In this document: in pieces, positions 10,983 to 19,652 of the stretch
Position numbering within the stretch: position 1 is the stretch's first letter
Layout of the letters: each line of letters starts with the position of its first letter
Position numbers and translations under genes: made by a program
Assembly: GCA_902362455.1 (NCBI GenBank)
Contig: CABIWJ010000003.1
Span: forward strand, 154,380 to 218,379
Reading direction: 5' to 3'
DNA: 64,000 nt
Origin: Eubacteriaceae bacterium
Lineage (GTDB): Bacteria > Bacillota > Clostridia > Lachnospirales > Lachnospiraceae
Notes under the pieces: generated by a model
Databases searched by the model: none
Told to the model about the DNA's origin: nothing
Seen by the model: only the letters and a program-made list of their open reading frames with translations

Positions 10983-11873
10983 TCATCGGCTCTTTTTTTC
11001 TTTTACCTGTCTTTCCTTAAAACCTTCATCATACTTTCCATCTTCAAGCCTGTCATAAAAATATTCCTCCTCTATCGTTCCAAATTCCTTATACATCTGG
11101 TGCAGGAAATCATTCTGCATATTTTTTGGAATATCATCATCCTTTGACAAATCCTGATAAAAATAAAACTTCTGCTTGAGTTTCGCCCTGTAATCATAAA
11201 CATCTTTTATCTTTTCAGGTGTCCCGTATTCTCTTTTATATGCCTTAAAGTTGGTCTGCGAAAGTGTGGAACCAAGATAAATCCCGTGCTCCCACGATAC
11301 CCCGATCGTTGTGTTATCCTTAGTTGGCTCCTCGTCTTTCGGATATCGCTTATACTCTGTTGCTCCAAGAGCAATCGTGAGAGAGCCGCTTTTCATATCC
11401 ATTACCACAAGATTGCGTGGAGATAATGCTTCCAGTACCATATAATCGTGGTCATTAAAATTATGAAATGTCTGCCCTCTTTCAAATGTCCTGTCGCATT
11501 TTTCATAATGCAGGATAAAGTCATCTATCCAGCCTCTATCCGTCATTCCAATCTCATCCATCTTTGTAATACACTCTGGGGAACTTGTTGCCTTATCAAA
11601 GTAAAATTTCTTTGAATCGTTATAATATCCTTGCAAAAAGCGTCCCAGTTCCACATCATCTCTACAGAATTTTGCAAAAACTGTAACATTTGCTGCCCTG
11701 TAATACTCTGTAAAACCTTCCGCAAGCGTTCTTCCAAGAAGCAGCATCTGATCTGCAAGCTCTGACATATCATCAATGGCAACGAACTTCTTATAATCTT
11801 CCAAAGTCATAAGCATATTTCTTTCTGTTCCCTTATAATTCTCCATTACAAGAATCATATCCTTTAAATCCAT
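10983..11873 (-). CDS. Hypothetical ICE protein, 296 aa
   Basis: A soluble protein with a highly charged C-terminus. No domain is recognised. The middle (about 150-215) has a beta-rich stretch including Y-M-V-L-E-A-L-S-P-R-N-L-V-V-M-D, and the rest is helical. AGGAGG lies five bases upstream of the start. It follows the NlpC/P60 gene, separated by a hairpin with CAGAGAGG/CCTCTCTG arms (about 11,892-11,913) that may affect how much transcript reads through. The gene is kept in the conjugation operon, so a transfer-accessory role is likely but unproven. Confidence 0.75.
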   Translation of the reverse strand: MDLKDMILVMENYKGTERNMLMTLEDYKKFVAIDDMSELADQMLLLGRTLAEGFTEYYRAANVTVFAKFCRDDVELGRFLQGYYNDSKKFYFDKATSSPECITKMDEIGMTDRGWIDDFILHYEKCDRTFERGQTFHNFNDHDYMVLEALSPRNLVVMDMKSGSLTIALGATEYKRYPKDEEPTKDNTTIGVSWEHGIYLGSTLSQTNFKAYKREYGTPEKIKDVYDYRAKLKQKFYFYQDLSKDDDIPKNMQNDFLHQMYKEFGTIEEEYFYDRLEDGKYDEGFKERQVKEKKSR

Positions 11874-11920
11874 TCTTACCTCCTGTCCCAGAGAGGACTT
11901 TCGCCCTCTCTGCCAATTTT

Positions 11921-13858
11921 CTATGGTCTGCCAATTACTACAATCTTTCCGACACTTGCCACATCACGGTAAACTACGCCAACTCTTTCATTCAGGGCTT
12001 CTACCACCTTTCCATTGCCGACATATACTGCCACATGGCTGATATTCTTATATCTTCCGTTGTTTGTGAAACTGTAAAAGATAAGATCACCAGGCTGCAT
12101 TTCATCATAAGATACGGTCTTTCCTGCTTCATCAAGTCCCTGTGCTTCTGCCGCTGCTGTAGTTGCTCCTCCATAACTGATATTCACACCTGCATCCTTC
12201 CATGAATAATACGCAAGTGAACTGCAATCATAATAATTGCCACTATCTCTTAATTCCTGACTGTAAGGATAACCCACTCTGTGAAGGGCATAAGAGCAGA
12301 CTGCTTTCTGCCTGCTATCTGTAATACCACTGAGGATTGCATTTATTTCATCCTCTGTCATGGAACTTACTCCGGGGCTTCCACCGCCTCCACCGCTTCC
12401 ACTTCCAGCATATCCAAGCTGTCCCATAAACTCAGGACTCATGATCTGCTCAAGCATTTCTACCTGATCAGAATCAAATCCATAAACGGAAATCATATCT
12501 CTGTATGATTTGAGCGTAACATTTACATACAGTACCGACTTCGTAACAGTTGTTACATTGCCATCTGCGTCTGTTTCCTCCACATCTTTTGTTCCACTAC
12601 TTGTAGTATAAGAACACATATCATTTACTACAGTCTGCAACCACCCCTTTGATATATCATTCATAATTGTTGCAGTATCGCCTACACCATACTTGACCAT
12701 GTAGACCGCCATAATGTCGTAGTAGTTACTTGGATTTTCATCCATTCCCTCATAATCTACATACACCAGTTCGCCAAAGTCATATCCGGTATGTTCATTC
12801 ACTTTGGTATTCACATCACGGTTAAATTCAGACACATAAGCACTTGTAACTGTCTGCACTGTATCTCCTGACTCCAGCGGCGGTAAAAATAAGACAAATG
12901 GTGAATTATAAAGAATCGCTATCACAGCAATAACCGGAACTGCAACGATTACCACTAAAAGAACCAACAGAAAAAGTACAAGTCCGATAATCGGAGCTGC
13001 CGCCTTTATCCAGAGAACTGCCTTTTTTACAATCAGATCTTTTACCAGTTTTACAACACTGTCCGTCTGATTTTCCTGTTCTTTCATCTTATCCAGAAAA
13101 AATTTAATCTTTCTGCTACGGTTCGCTGCTTTCACATCCTTCGCCTCAATAGATACACCCGTGGCATAGCCTGCCGCCATGCCGACTGCTGTACCTGCTC
13201 CCGGTGCAACCGCTGTACCTGCCGCTGTGGTTGCCGCTTTTGTCGTAGTTTTGGCAGTTTCTTTTGCAGTGTTCTTGGCAGTTTCTTTCGCTGCTGTCTT
13301 TGTCGTGTCACCGGCAACCTTTTTTGCCGTATCACTGGCAGCTTTCTTTCCCATCTTTTTTGCCAGCTTCTTTCCTGTTTCTACCTTCTTGATACGCCTC
13401 TTTGCTTCGGCTGCCGCTTTCTTTCTGAAAAGTGACGCTCCCCTTGAAGCAGTTCCCGTAACCGGACGGCTTGCTTCATATGCAAGATAAGCTGCCTGTG
13501 ACACTTCCTGCCCGCCTTCCACCTGCTCTGTAACTGCTCCAGTCGCAAGTGCTCCCGTTCTTCCTGCTATATGAAGATTGGTATTCTTCGTCTTGATAGA
13601 AGTATTGGACTCCCGTATATTTCTCTTAAATTTTGAAGGTTCCTTTTCTTTCTTCTCTGCCTGATGAATGGTACTCTTACGATAAGACTTCTTTTTACCT
13701 GTATCATTTATCTTTGCACTAGCAATTTTCGGACCACGCTGTACAGTGTAAATGTTACTGCCCTTAATTTTAGCTTTCTTCGGTTCATGCATATGAATCT
13801 TAGCTTTTTTCTTAGTGTGAATGACCATAGGCTTGTCATCCACTTTTTTTATCTTCAA
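11921..13858 (-). CDS. NlpC/P60 (C40) cell-wall hydrolase of the conjugation machine
   Basis: A 645-residue protein that opens the peptidoglycan for the transfer channel (role known for Tn916-type Orf14 and VirB1-like hydrolases). I start it at the TTG giving MKIKKVDDK, with GAAGGTGG upstream. Residues 1-240 are Lys/Ala-rich and cytoplasmic. A long membrane span lies at about 275-310. Residues about 320-470 form an external spacer, then a Gly/Ser linker. The catalytic domain (about 505-645) has YDCSSLAYYS (Cys near 544) and ISHVAVYVG (His near 606). It follows virB4 after an attenuator-like hairpin. Confidence 0.9.
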   Translation of the reverse strand: MKIKKVDDKPMVIHTKKKAKIHMHEPKKAKIKGSNIYTVQRGPKIASAKINDTGKKKSYRKSTIHQAEKKEKEPSKFKRNIRESNTSIKTKNTNLHIAGRTGALATGAVTEQVEGGQEVSQAAYLAYEASRPVTGTASRGASLFRKKAAAEAKRRIKKVETGKKLAKKMGKKAASDTAKKVAGDTTKTAAKETAKNTAKETAKTTTKAATTAAGTAVAPGAGTAVGMAAGYATGVSIEAKDVKAANRSRKIKFFLDKMKEQENQTDSVVKLVKDLIVKKAVLWIKAAAPIIGLVLFLLVLLVVIVAVPVIAVIAILYNSPFVLFLPPLESGDTVQTVTSAYVSEFNRDVNTKVNEHTGYDFGELVYVDYEGMDENPSNYYDIMAVYMVKYGVGDTATIMNDISKGWLQTVVNDMCSYTTSSGTKDVEETDADGNVTTVTKSVLYVNVTLKSYRDMISVYGFDSDQVEMLEQIMSPEFMGQLGYAGSGSGGGGGSPGVSSMTEDEINAILSGITDSRQKAVCSYALHRVGYPYSQELRDSGNYYDCSSLAYYSWKDAGVNISYGGATTAAAEAQGLDEAGKTVSYDEMQPGDLIFYSFTNNGRYKNISHVAVYVGNGKVVEALNERVGVVYRDVASVGKIVVIGRP

Positions 13859-13892
13859 TGTTCCCACCTTCTTTCTGTATCCTTAAAAAAGG

Positions 13893-13928
13893 TAAAAAGT
13901 AGCCATCCGGAACTTAGTCCAAATGGCT
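13893..13928 (-). terminator. Hairpin plus T5 between virB4 and the wall-hydrolase gene
   Basis: On the minus strand AGCCAT...ATGGCT encloses a smaller GGA/TCC stem and is followed by ACTTTTTACC, then the ribosome site of the hydrolase gene. This looks like a partial terminator or attenuator inside the operon, as it stands directly before a gene that must be made. Confidence 0.5.
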
Positions 13929-13942
13929 GATACATTGCAATT

Positions 13943-16321
13943 CTAATCAGCAAATTTTGCCTCCCTTTTCTTCTGCTCCGCAATCTTTTCGTGGATATTG
14001 GTGTTATACAGTCTGTAAAGGTCAGTGTCCTTGCTGATCTGATTATCAAACGGAATTACCACGGAACCACACTTGATAAGTCCCATTCCCGATGCAGTAT
14101 TGGTTACGAAACGAAGCTGTGCCTCTGATACACCGATAACCTCTGCCATCTTGGAACTGTCTGTATTCGCCTGCTTTAAGAGTGCAACAAACTCAGAGTT
14201 TGCAAGCATTGTAGTGGCGGTGTAGTTCTGTAAAAGGTCCACGACGTTCTGGGTGATACCCGTGCACAGTCCACCTTGTTTCCTCACCTTCTTCCAGAGC
14301 TGCTGTAAATATTTTGCAGAATACTCCGAATTAAGCAGGACATGGAACTCATCAATATAGAGCCAGGTTGCCTTGCCTTTTTGCCCGTTTTCTACAATTC
14401 TGTTTTGAATAGACTCCATCATAACAAGCATTGTGATAGGACTAAGCTCCGTGCCTAAGTCCCTGATACCATATACTGTGAATCGGTTATCTACATCAAC
14501 ATTTGTCTGGTGGTTAAAGATATTGAGGGAACCATTTACAAAAAGTTCCAAAGACAATGCGATATCCTTTGCTTCGTCCTCCGGCTGTTCCATAAGGATA
14601 TCGTAGAAGTCACTCATTACCGGAATATACTTTTCCCTGCCCCTTGCGATGTCGATATACATCTTTCTCACACAGCGGTCAATGATTGATTTCTGTCTGG
14701 AATTTAAGCTGTCCCCGATACACTGCTCACAAAGACCAAGCATAAATTCCCCTTTTTCCCTTATCATTCCCTTTGAATCATTCGGATCAAGACTCCACAC
14801 ATCCATCTCAAGCGGATTTACATAGTTGTCCGTGTATGTGGACATATTTACCACGGTTCCGCCATAAGTCTGTGCAATATCAAAATATTCGTTCATCGGA
14901 TCAATGACGATAATCTCATCATCCCCCGATAAAAATACGCTACCCATTTCCATCTTACAGAAGAATGATTTGCCAGAACCCGGCACTCCGAATACAAAGC
15001 CATTTCCGTTGATGAGCTTCTTTCTGTTACCGATATTTACATTCTTACTGATCTGGTTGATACCGTAATAATTACCTGTGCTGTCATTCAGTTCCTGCAC
15101 ATTGAACGGCATAAGCACCGCAAGCGACTGGGTAAGAAGGGTACGCATTGTTTCCACCTGTCTTACACCAATCGGAAGTGCCGTGTTGAGTGCTTCCCTC
15201 TGCTTTAAGTAGTGTGTATCAATCGTACAACTGTTACGTTTTCCGATTGTTTCTACTGTTTCGCAGACACTCTCAAGCTCCTTCTTACTTTCTGCCATAA
15301 GGATAATGGTAACTCCTACAAAGAAAAGACACTGGTCATTCTCACGAACATCATCCATAATTGCCTCAATCTCTTTTTTCTCCGTTCTCTTTGCATAAGA
15401 GATTTCTGTGGAGAAGTCATTGTTCTTATTACGGACTCTCTGCTGTTTGATAATATCCGACTCAATACCAAGATATTTCTTCTGAAGCACCTTTGTGGTC
15501 AAATCCTTTGGCACAGGCACTACATCAATACTGGTAATGGAGTGTACCGGAAGGGAAGTAATCTCATTGATAAATCTGTCAGATAAACTGCTGGGATACT
15601 TCTTAATGAAAAGTGCCTTGCAGTATTTACTCTCGTCCTCAAAATGGTCTGGGAAATATTTCACCATACCATTACATAAATCATTCTTAAAATCTGCTCC
15701 GACCTTCTTTGCCTTTTTGATATCAAAATCAAAACTGCCCTCATCGCCAAGATGGTAATAGTCATAGAGCACTTTCAGCCTTTCATTGCCATTAAGCGGC
15801 ACAATCTCCGCCCCAAGCTCAATGAAAGCCTTGTGTATTGTTGCCTCAAGTGTGGCAAACTGTGCCTTTGCCTCCTCAAAGTTCTTTCTCTCAATCGTGA
15901 TCGTCAGGTATCTTTCCTGTTCAATCCCCTGTCTGCCCTCAATAATCTTCTCCTCAATAATGTCATTGTAGATTCTTCGGTAATTATTGAAGCCATCGTT
16001 TTTTTCTGTAATAAGAACCTTATCACGGAGATCCTCCATATTTTTGTTCTTATTGTTAATCGTAATCTTATAATTACAGTCCAGCGAATTTAAGAATTTG
16101 CAGTATCTTTCAAAAATGCCGATCTGCTCATCCTCCGTTGCCGTTGTGTAATTGATGTCCTGAAAGCGGTAACACTTGGAATACTTATTCCTGCTTACTT
16201 CAAAAATACCGTTTTCAGCCACCGCCATAATCTCTATGGTTTCCTGAATGGATTTCGGTGTCTTGTACAAAGGCTCACTTGCCTTTTTCAAGAGCTTAAA
16301 TCCGTCCGTAAATAAACCCAT
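13943..16321 (-). CDS. VirB4/TraE-family conjugation ATPase
   Basis: A 792-residue cytoplasmic ATPase that powers assembly of the type IV secretion channel. It is close to the family length (Tn916 Orf16 is about 800). Walker A is GVPGSGKSFF (about 445-454), followed by IVIDPMNEYFDI (about 480); Walker B is WLYIDEFHVLL (about 650). The N-terminal 400 residues are the usual divergent VirB4 domain. It is separated from prgI by a divergent toxin-antitoxin pair, so its transcript must either cross that insert or start in 16,322-16,506. GCGAGG lies upstream of the ATG. Confidence 0.93.
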   Translation of the reverse strand: MGLFTDGFKLLKKASEPLYKTPKSIQETIEIMAVAENGIFEVSRNKYSKCYRFQDINYTTATEDEQIGIFERYCKFLNSLDCNYKITINNKNKNMEDLRDKVLITEKNDGFNNYRRIYNDIIEEKIIEGRQGIEQERYLTITIERKNFEEAKAQFATLEATIHKAFIELGAEIVPLNGNERLKVLYDYYHLGDEGSFDFDIKKAKKVGADFKNDLCNGMVKYFPDHFEDESKYCKALFIKKYPSSLSDRFINEITSLPVHSITSIDVVPVPKDLTTKVLQKKYLGIESDIIKQQRVRNKNNDFSTEISYAKRTEKKEIEAIMDDVRENDQCLFFVGVTIILMAESKKELESVCETVETIGKRNSCTIDTHYLKQREALNTALPIGVRQVETMRTLLTQSLAVLMPFNVQELNDSTGNYYGINQISKNVNIGNRKKLINGNGFVFGVPGSGKSFFCKMEMGSVFLSGDDEIIVIDPMNEYFDIAQTYGGTVVNMSTYTDNYVNPLEMDVWSLDPNDSKGMIREKGEFMLGLCEQCIGDSLNSRQKSIIDRCVRKMYIDIARGREKYIPVMSDFYDILMEQPEDEAKDIALSLELFVNGSLNIFNHQTNVDVDNRFTVYGIRDLGTELSPITMLVMMESIQNRIVENGQKGKATWLYIDEFHVLLNSEYSAKYLQQLWKKVRKQGGLCTGITQNVVDLLQNYTATTMLANSEFVALLKQANTDSSKMAEVIGVSEAQLRFVTNTASGMGLIKCGSVVIPFDNQISKDTDLYRLYNTNIHEKIAEQKKREAKFAD

Positions 16322-16351
16322 TGTCTCTAACCTCGCTTTCTTATCTGTGAA

Positions 16352-16388
16352 AGCCCGCCGGGAACATCACCCAACGGGCTTGTTCCCG
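16352..16388 (-). promoter_or_regulatory. Two interleaved inverted repeats upstream of virB4
   Basis: AGCCCG (16352-16357) pairs with CGGGCT (16375-16380), while CGGGAACA (16359-16366) pairs with TGTTCCCG (16381-16388). The arms alternate, so the two stems either form an H-type pseudoknot or exclude each other. The site ends about 30 bases before the virB4 ATG. It may act as a leader switch or as a boundary left by the toxin-antitoxin insertion. Confidence 0.55.
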
Positions 16389-16450
16389 ACCTCACGGTCA
16401 GATACATATGAATAGTTGTGTTTATCCTGCTAACACTAATGGTATATCCA

Positions 16451-16487
16451 TTGACTTCATAACAAAATTTGTGTATAATTTTGTTAT
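16451..16487 (+). promoter_or_regulatory. Promoter and operator of the toxin-antitoxin pair
   Basis: TTGACT (16451-16456) and TATAAT (16474-16479) are 17 bp apart. A perfect 11-bp inverted repeat, ATAACAAAATT (16459-16469) and AATTTTGTTAT (16477-16487), covers the spacer and the -10 box. This is where a Phd-type antitoxin would bind to repress its own promoter. An AAGGAGG site follows at 16493-16499. Confidence 0.8.
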
Positions 16488-16506
16488 CAAATAAGGAGGT
16501 GTTTTT

Positions 16507-16770
16507 ATGCCAGCAATCAAATCAAGTGCTGATTTAAGGAATAATTACAATGAAATTTCTACATTTTGTCATAATTATCCTGAACCAGTTTTCATCACGA
16601 AGAATGGAAAAGGCGACCTTGCCGTTATGAGCATTGAAGCCTACGAAGAACTGACCAGCCGCTTTGAACTTTACAGCCAGATCAAGGAAGGAATGGACGA
16701 TATTGCCACAGGCAACACCAGACCATTTTCCGAAGCTATGGCTGATATCAGAAGCCGCCGCAGTCGATGA
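16507..16770 (+). CDS. Phd/YefM-family antitoxin
   Basis: An 87-residue antitoxin with the family's N-terminal DNA-binding fold: a short S-S-A-D-L-R-N-N-Y helix, then P-V-F-I-T-K-N-G-K-G-D-L-A-V-M-S and a helix starting I-E-A-Y-E-E-L. The C-terminal third is the likely toxin-neutralising tail. AAGGAGG is seven bases before the ATG. Its promoter carries a palindrome over the -10 box, consistent with autorepression. The stop overlaps the toxin start as ATGA. The pair points opposite to all nearby transfer genes, as a late insertion would. Confidence 0.9.
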   Translation: MPAIKSSADLRNNYNEISTFCHNYPEPVFITKNGKGDLAVMSIEAYEELTSRFELYSQIKEGMDDIATGNTRPFSEAMADIRSRRSR

Positions 16771-17099
16771 GCTATCAGGTTCATATCACTTCCACCGCAG
16801 AACACGATATTATGCGTGCTGCGGATTACATCGAATTTACCCTCAAAAATCCTGATGCCGCAGATAATCTGTTAGATGCTGCGACTGAGCAGATAAGCTC
16901 ACTAGCCGACCTGCCACAGAAGTTCCGTCTGGTAGATGATCCGGTACTGGCAAGCTGGGGCATTCGTTTTGTGATAATCAATAATTACCTTGCCTTTTAT
17001 ACGATTGATGAAGAAAAGCAGACTGTAATCATAGTCCGATTTCTCTATCAGAAAAGTAACTGGACTTCCATTCTTCGACAGGGATTTTCCCTCATTTAA
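16767..17099 (+). CDS. RelE/ParE-family toxin
   Basis: A 110-residue toxin with the RelE/ParE fold: V-H-I-T-S-T-A-E-H-D-I-M at the start, a long helix to about residue 50, L-P-Q-K-F-R-L-V-D-D-P, then G-I-R-F-V-I-I-N-N-Y and the final strand V-I-I-V-R-F-L-Y. RelE members cut mRNA on the ribosome and ParE members poison gyrase; the sequence alone does not decide. Translational overlap with the antitoxin keeps the pair in step. It probably stabilises the ICE after excision. Confidence 0.9.
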   Translation: MSYQVHITSTAEHDIMRAADYIEFTLKNPDAADNLLDAATEQISSLADLPQKFRLVDDPVLASWGIRFVIINNYLAFYTIDEEKQTVIIVRFLYQKSNWTSILRQGFSLI

Positions 17100-17128
17100 G
17101 GAATCTGTTTTTATGCAGGTTCCTTTTT
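17098..17128 (+). terminator. Terminator after the toxin gene
   Basis: AAGGAATCTG (17098-17107) pairs with CAGGTTCCTT (17116-17125) apart from one G-T wobble, followed by TTT. It begins inside the toxin stop codon and stops plus-strand transcription from running against prgI. Confidence 0.7.
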
Positions 17129-17639
17129 AGTGCATTGCTTTATAAGCAGCCACACCCGCTACCGCCAGCACAAACACGGCTGCCAGTCCAAACATCATGT
17201 TTCTTGTCTTTTTCTTCATTTCTTCAAATTCCTCCTGTTTCTTTACTGCTGACTCTGATGTTGTAATCTCTGATTGAGTTTTTTTACCTTTCTTCTTTAC
17301 CTGTCCGTTCTGCTCCATTTCAAAAGCCTTGATAATCGGCTCTCCCTCAGTAGATACATAGGTAAGAGCCTTATTTCCAAACATAAAATGCAGTTTCTTT
17401 CCCATATACTCGTAGAAATTCATTCCATTAAAAGAATAAAATCCTCCAAGTGCTATCGGAGCTACACACGGAATCGCCACATAAGCAGAACCCGTAAGAC
17501 CAATATATCTATAAAGAAGTAATACGATACCGCCACCGACTATCACACTGGCAATAGAAAATACAAGCTGTTTTGCTGTAAGTCCCATTGCCACCGATTC
17601 CTGATAACGGTCAATGTCTTTGTTTATTTCAATAACCAT
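17127..17639 (-). CDS. PrgI-family conjugation membrane protein
   Basis: A 170-residue protein with two adjacent membrane spans (about 25-45 and 50-70) after a short E-I-N-K-D-I-D-R-Y-Q-E-S start, which is the PrgI (VirB3-like) signature. A third hydrophobic stretch closes the C-terminus (about 145-167), with a Lys/Glu-rich linker before it. PrgI proteins bind VirB4 at the inner face of the channel. In most related elements prgI directly precedes virB4; here the toxin-antitoxin pair lies between them. Confidence 0.88.
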   Translation of the reverse strand: MVIEINKDIDRYQESVAMGLTAKQLVFSIASVIVGGGIVLLLYRYIGLTGSAYVAIPCVAPIALGGFYSFNGMNFYEYMGKKLHFMFGNKALTYVSTEGEPIIKAFEMEQNGQVKKKGKKTQSEITTSESAVKKQEEFEEMKKKTRNMMFGLAAVFVLAVAGVAAYKAMH

Positions 17640-17653
17640 TGTCCTCTGCCCCC

Positions 17654-18064
17654 CTATCTTGCTAACTCCTTTGTCTCCGGCTTTCTTGCCATACCGATAT
17701 TTGCCTCATACATATCCATTCCATCCGGACACAGTTCTCTCAGCTTATCGACATTGAACAGATAAAGAGGATATTCACAATAACCACTCCTCTGTGTAAA
17801 TCCTGTAAACTCCCCAAGCTCATTTTCTGTGATGAATTTCTCAATATCCGGCATATCATTCACATTCAGATATCCGCAGTAATTCGGTGCAGCAACAGAC
17901 AAATTTACGGTCACATCACCAAACGGCTCATCGTATCCATCTTCATTACACATAAGCCCGATATACATTGCCTTGTTATTCATATACTGCTGAATATCGA
18001 GTGTTACCTGTGTCTCCCCGGAAAAACTGGAATTATAAGTCACCTGTTTCTTTTCATTATCCAT
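17654..18064 (-). CDS. DUF4313-family protein
   Basis: A 136-residue soluble acidic protein. It has V-T-L-D-I-Q-Q-Y near residue 20, then D-G-Y-D-E-P-F-G-D-V-T-V-N-L and a Cys/Tyr-rich middle, a pattern I associate with DUF4313. It sits in the transfer operon between the VirB6-like gene (12 bp) and prgI (14 bp) in many Firmicute elements. No function is known. AAGGAGG lies five bases upstream of the ATG. Confidence 0.75.
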   Translation of the reverse strand: MDNEKKQVTYNSSFSGETQVTLDIQQYMNNKAMYIGLMCNEDGYDEPFGDVTVNLSVAAPNYCGYLNVNDMPDIEKFITENELGEFTGFTQRSGYCEYPLYLFNVDKLRELCPDGMDMYEANIGMARKPETKELAR

Positions 18065-18076
18065 AAATGCCTCCTT

Positions 18077-18919
18077 CTATAATCCGAATGCCTTACTTGT
18101 AAGTGTCTGTGCTCCCTTCACACTTCCAACCGTCATTGCTATGGTAAATGTCATTTCACACAGATAAATAAGTGTCTGTGCCCAGTCTGCATAACTTCCC
18201 GTAAAGGAAGGCAGCCCTGCATTGATAAATGCATTGCATACCACAATCGCAAGTGCCATTGTTACCGCCTCAAACACACAGGATAAGAAATACTTACAGT
18301 AAGTTGACATCGTATGACTTACCATTCTGTTTCCTGCCATTGTAGAGCAGGCGATTGCTCCAAGCGGCACAATGATCAATATTTTTAAGAATCTGAAATA
18401 CACGGTGTAAATGATAAAGAAACCACAGATAATAATGATGATTGCAAGCAGTGCCGTAAGGATCAGCATTACCAGACTTTCACCAAATCCAAGTTCCTTA
18501 ATAACATCTGCCTGTGCACTGTCAATGGCAAGCTGTGTTGTTGTTCCTGCCGAAATAAGCCCTACCAGATTTCCGATGGAAGTAAAAAATGCTTTCATAA
18601 TCGTGACATTATTGGCAACAAACCATTCTGCAAGTCCTAATCGGATAAGCATACGCAGGATTGATTCAAACCTCATTTCATCTTTCACATCTATACTTTC
18701 CGAACAGAAACCGATAACAAAGAACAGTACCACAAGGGAAGAACCAACCGCTACAAAGATTGGCTCTATTCCCTCGATGACTGCCCACGGACCACCGCCC
18801 TTAAAACTGACGGGCGATTGTCCAAGCATTGCAAAAACCAAAGATATCTGATTATTCCAAAATCCAAACATAGCTTCAAGGAGAGCAAGTATTTTGTCTC
18901 CCAGCTTAAAAATATCCAT
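18077..18919 (-). CDS. VirB6/TrbL-like conjugation channel protein
   Basis: A 280-residue polytopic membrane protein with about six hydrophobic spans from residue 55 to the end; a Gly/Pro-rich loop lies near 35-45. It matches the CD1112-type VirB6/TrbL family in length and in its I-D-V-K-D-E-M-R-F-E-S motif after the first span. VirB6 homologues form the inner-membrane part of the DNA-transfer pore. It follows the pilin gene and precedes the DUF4313 and prgI genes, the normal order. Confidence 0.88.
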   Translation of the reverse strand: MDIFKLGDKILALLEAMFGFWNNQISLVFAMLGQSPVSFKGGGPWAVIEGIEPIFVAVGSSLVVLFFVIGFCSESIDVKDEMRFESILRMLIRLGLAEWFVANNVTIMKAFFTSIGNLVGLISAGTTTQLAIDSAQADVIKELGFGESLVMLILTALLAIIIIICGFFIIYTVYFRFLKILIIVPLGAIACSTMAGNRMVSHTMSTYCKYFLSCVFEAVTMALAIVVCNAFINAGLPSFTGSYADWAQTLIYLCEMTFTIAMTVGSVKGAQTLTSKAFGL

Positions 18920-18973
18920 ACCTGTTATTCACCTCTTTTCTTCTATTGCAACAGGGATTATTTTTTCCCTATC

Positions 18974-19351
18974 TTAGAAGCCTAAGAAAGTGAGTACAGT
19001 AGAAATACCTGCCATGATAATACCTGCCACAACTCCCTTTAAAGCTGAGTTCATAGTAGATGAATCCTGCTGCTGGTATGCCTGTGCAAATTCCATAACA
19101 TTTTTTGCAAGGATAATGACACCGACTGCACCGATAACTGCGATCACAAGCGTTTTTAAGTTCTCAAGCGGCTGTGTTACTGCCGAAGTGCCTCCTGCCG
19201 CAAAGCAGGTAGTGCTCATAAGCATTACTCCCATAATGGCTCCGGATAATGCCGGAACAAATTTTCTCTTAAAATGAATAAATCTCTGCTTCATACCTTT
19301 TTCCTCCATCTGATTGTTGTTGGTTGTCGTAATAATCTGTTCTTTTCTCAT
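18974..19351 (-). CDS. Maff2-family small membrane protein, VirB2-like pilin candidate
   Basis: The translated protein is 125 residues, or 106 if the second start (MKQRFIHFK, with GGAGG upstream) is used; both starts have good ribosome sites. It has a signal sequence ending at T-C-F-A-A, then two hydrophobic helices (about 65-85 and 105-125) around a short polar loop, which is the VirB2/TrbC pilin plan. It is followed by the VirB6-like gene. Its 300-base leader is rich in hairpins and ends in a terminator right before the ribosome site, so its expression is probably controlled separately. Confidence 0.85.
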   Translation of the reverse strand: MRKEQIITTTNNNQMEEKGMKQRFIHFKRKFVPALSGAIMGVMLMSTTCFAAGGTSAVTQPLENLKTLVIAVIGAVGVIILAKNVMEFAQAYQQQDSSTMNSALKGVVAGIIMAGISTVLTFLGF

Positions 19352-19371
19352 ATTGGTTGTCTCCTTTTCGA

Positions 19372-19408
19372 TAAAAAAATAGCCAGCAGGGTTTATCCCT
19401 AACTGGCT
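19372..19408 (-). terminator. Attenuator-like terminator just before the pilin gene
   Basis: On the minus strand AGCCAG...CTGGCT, with an inner AGGG/CCCT stem, is followed by ATTTTTTT and then the pilin ribosome site. A short frame ending at a TAG inside the 5' arm (MPDHIKQLLTAS) could act as a leader peptide. Readthrough would be needed for pilin expression. Confidence 0.65.
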
Positions 19409-19607
19409 GTTAAAAGTTGCTTTATATGATCAGGCATAGCCTGTTGTAATGATAAAATCGGGCTTTCCCCGATATGTTTTGCTGCGACCACCTCCTTTCA
19501 AGGTACAAAAAAACACCTTAACCATAATTGGCTAAAGTGCTGTGTGAATTTGATATTAAATTATTTGTAAGCCCAACAAATTACAGATTTACGAAACTCT
19601 TTCATTC

Positions 19608-19646
19608 CGCATAGGCACATTATACCACAGTTCCTGTGCCTATGCG
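19608..19646 (-). promoter_or_regulatory. Extended -10 promoter inside an 11-bp inverted repeat
   Basis: CGCATAGGCAC (19608-19618) and GTGCCTATGCG (19636-19646) are perfect inverted repeats. Between them the minus strand reads TGGTATAAT (19619-19627), an extended -10 box. A transcript from here would carry a leader of about 260 bases before the pilin gene. No good -35 box is visible. This, the hairpin ATCGGG/CCCGAT near 19,466-19,482 and the attenuator fill the gap 19,352-19,652. Confidence 0.5.
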
Positions 19647-19652
19647 ACGCCT

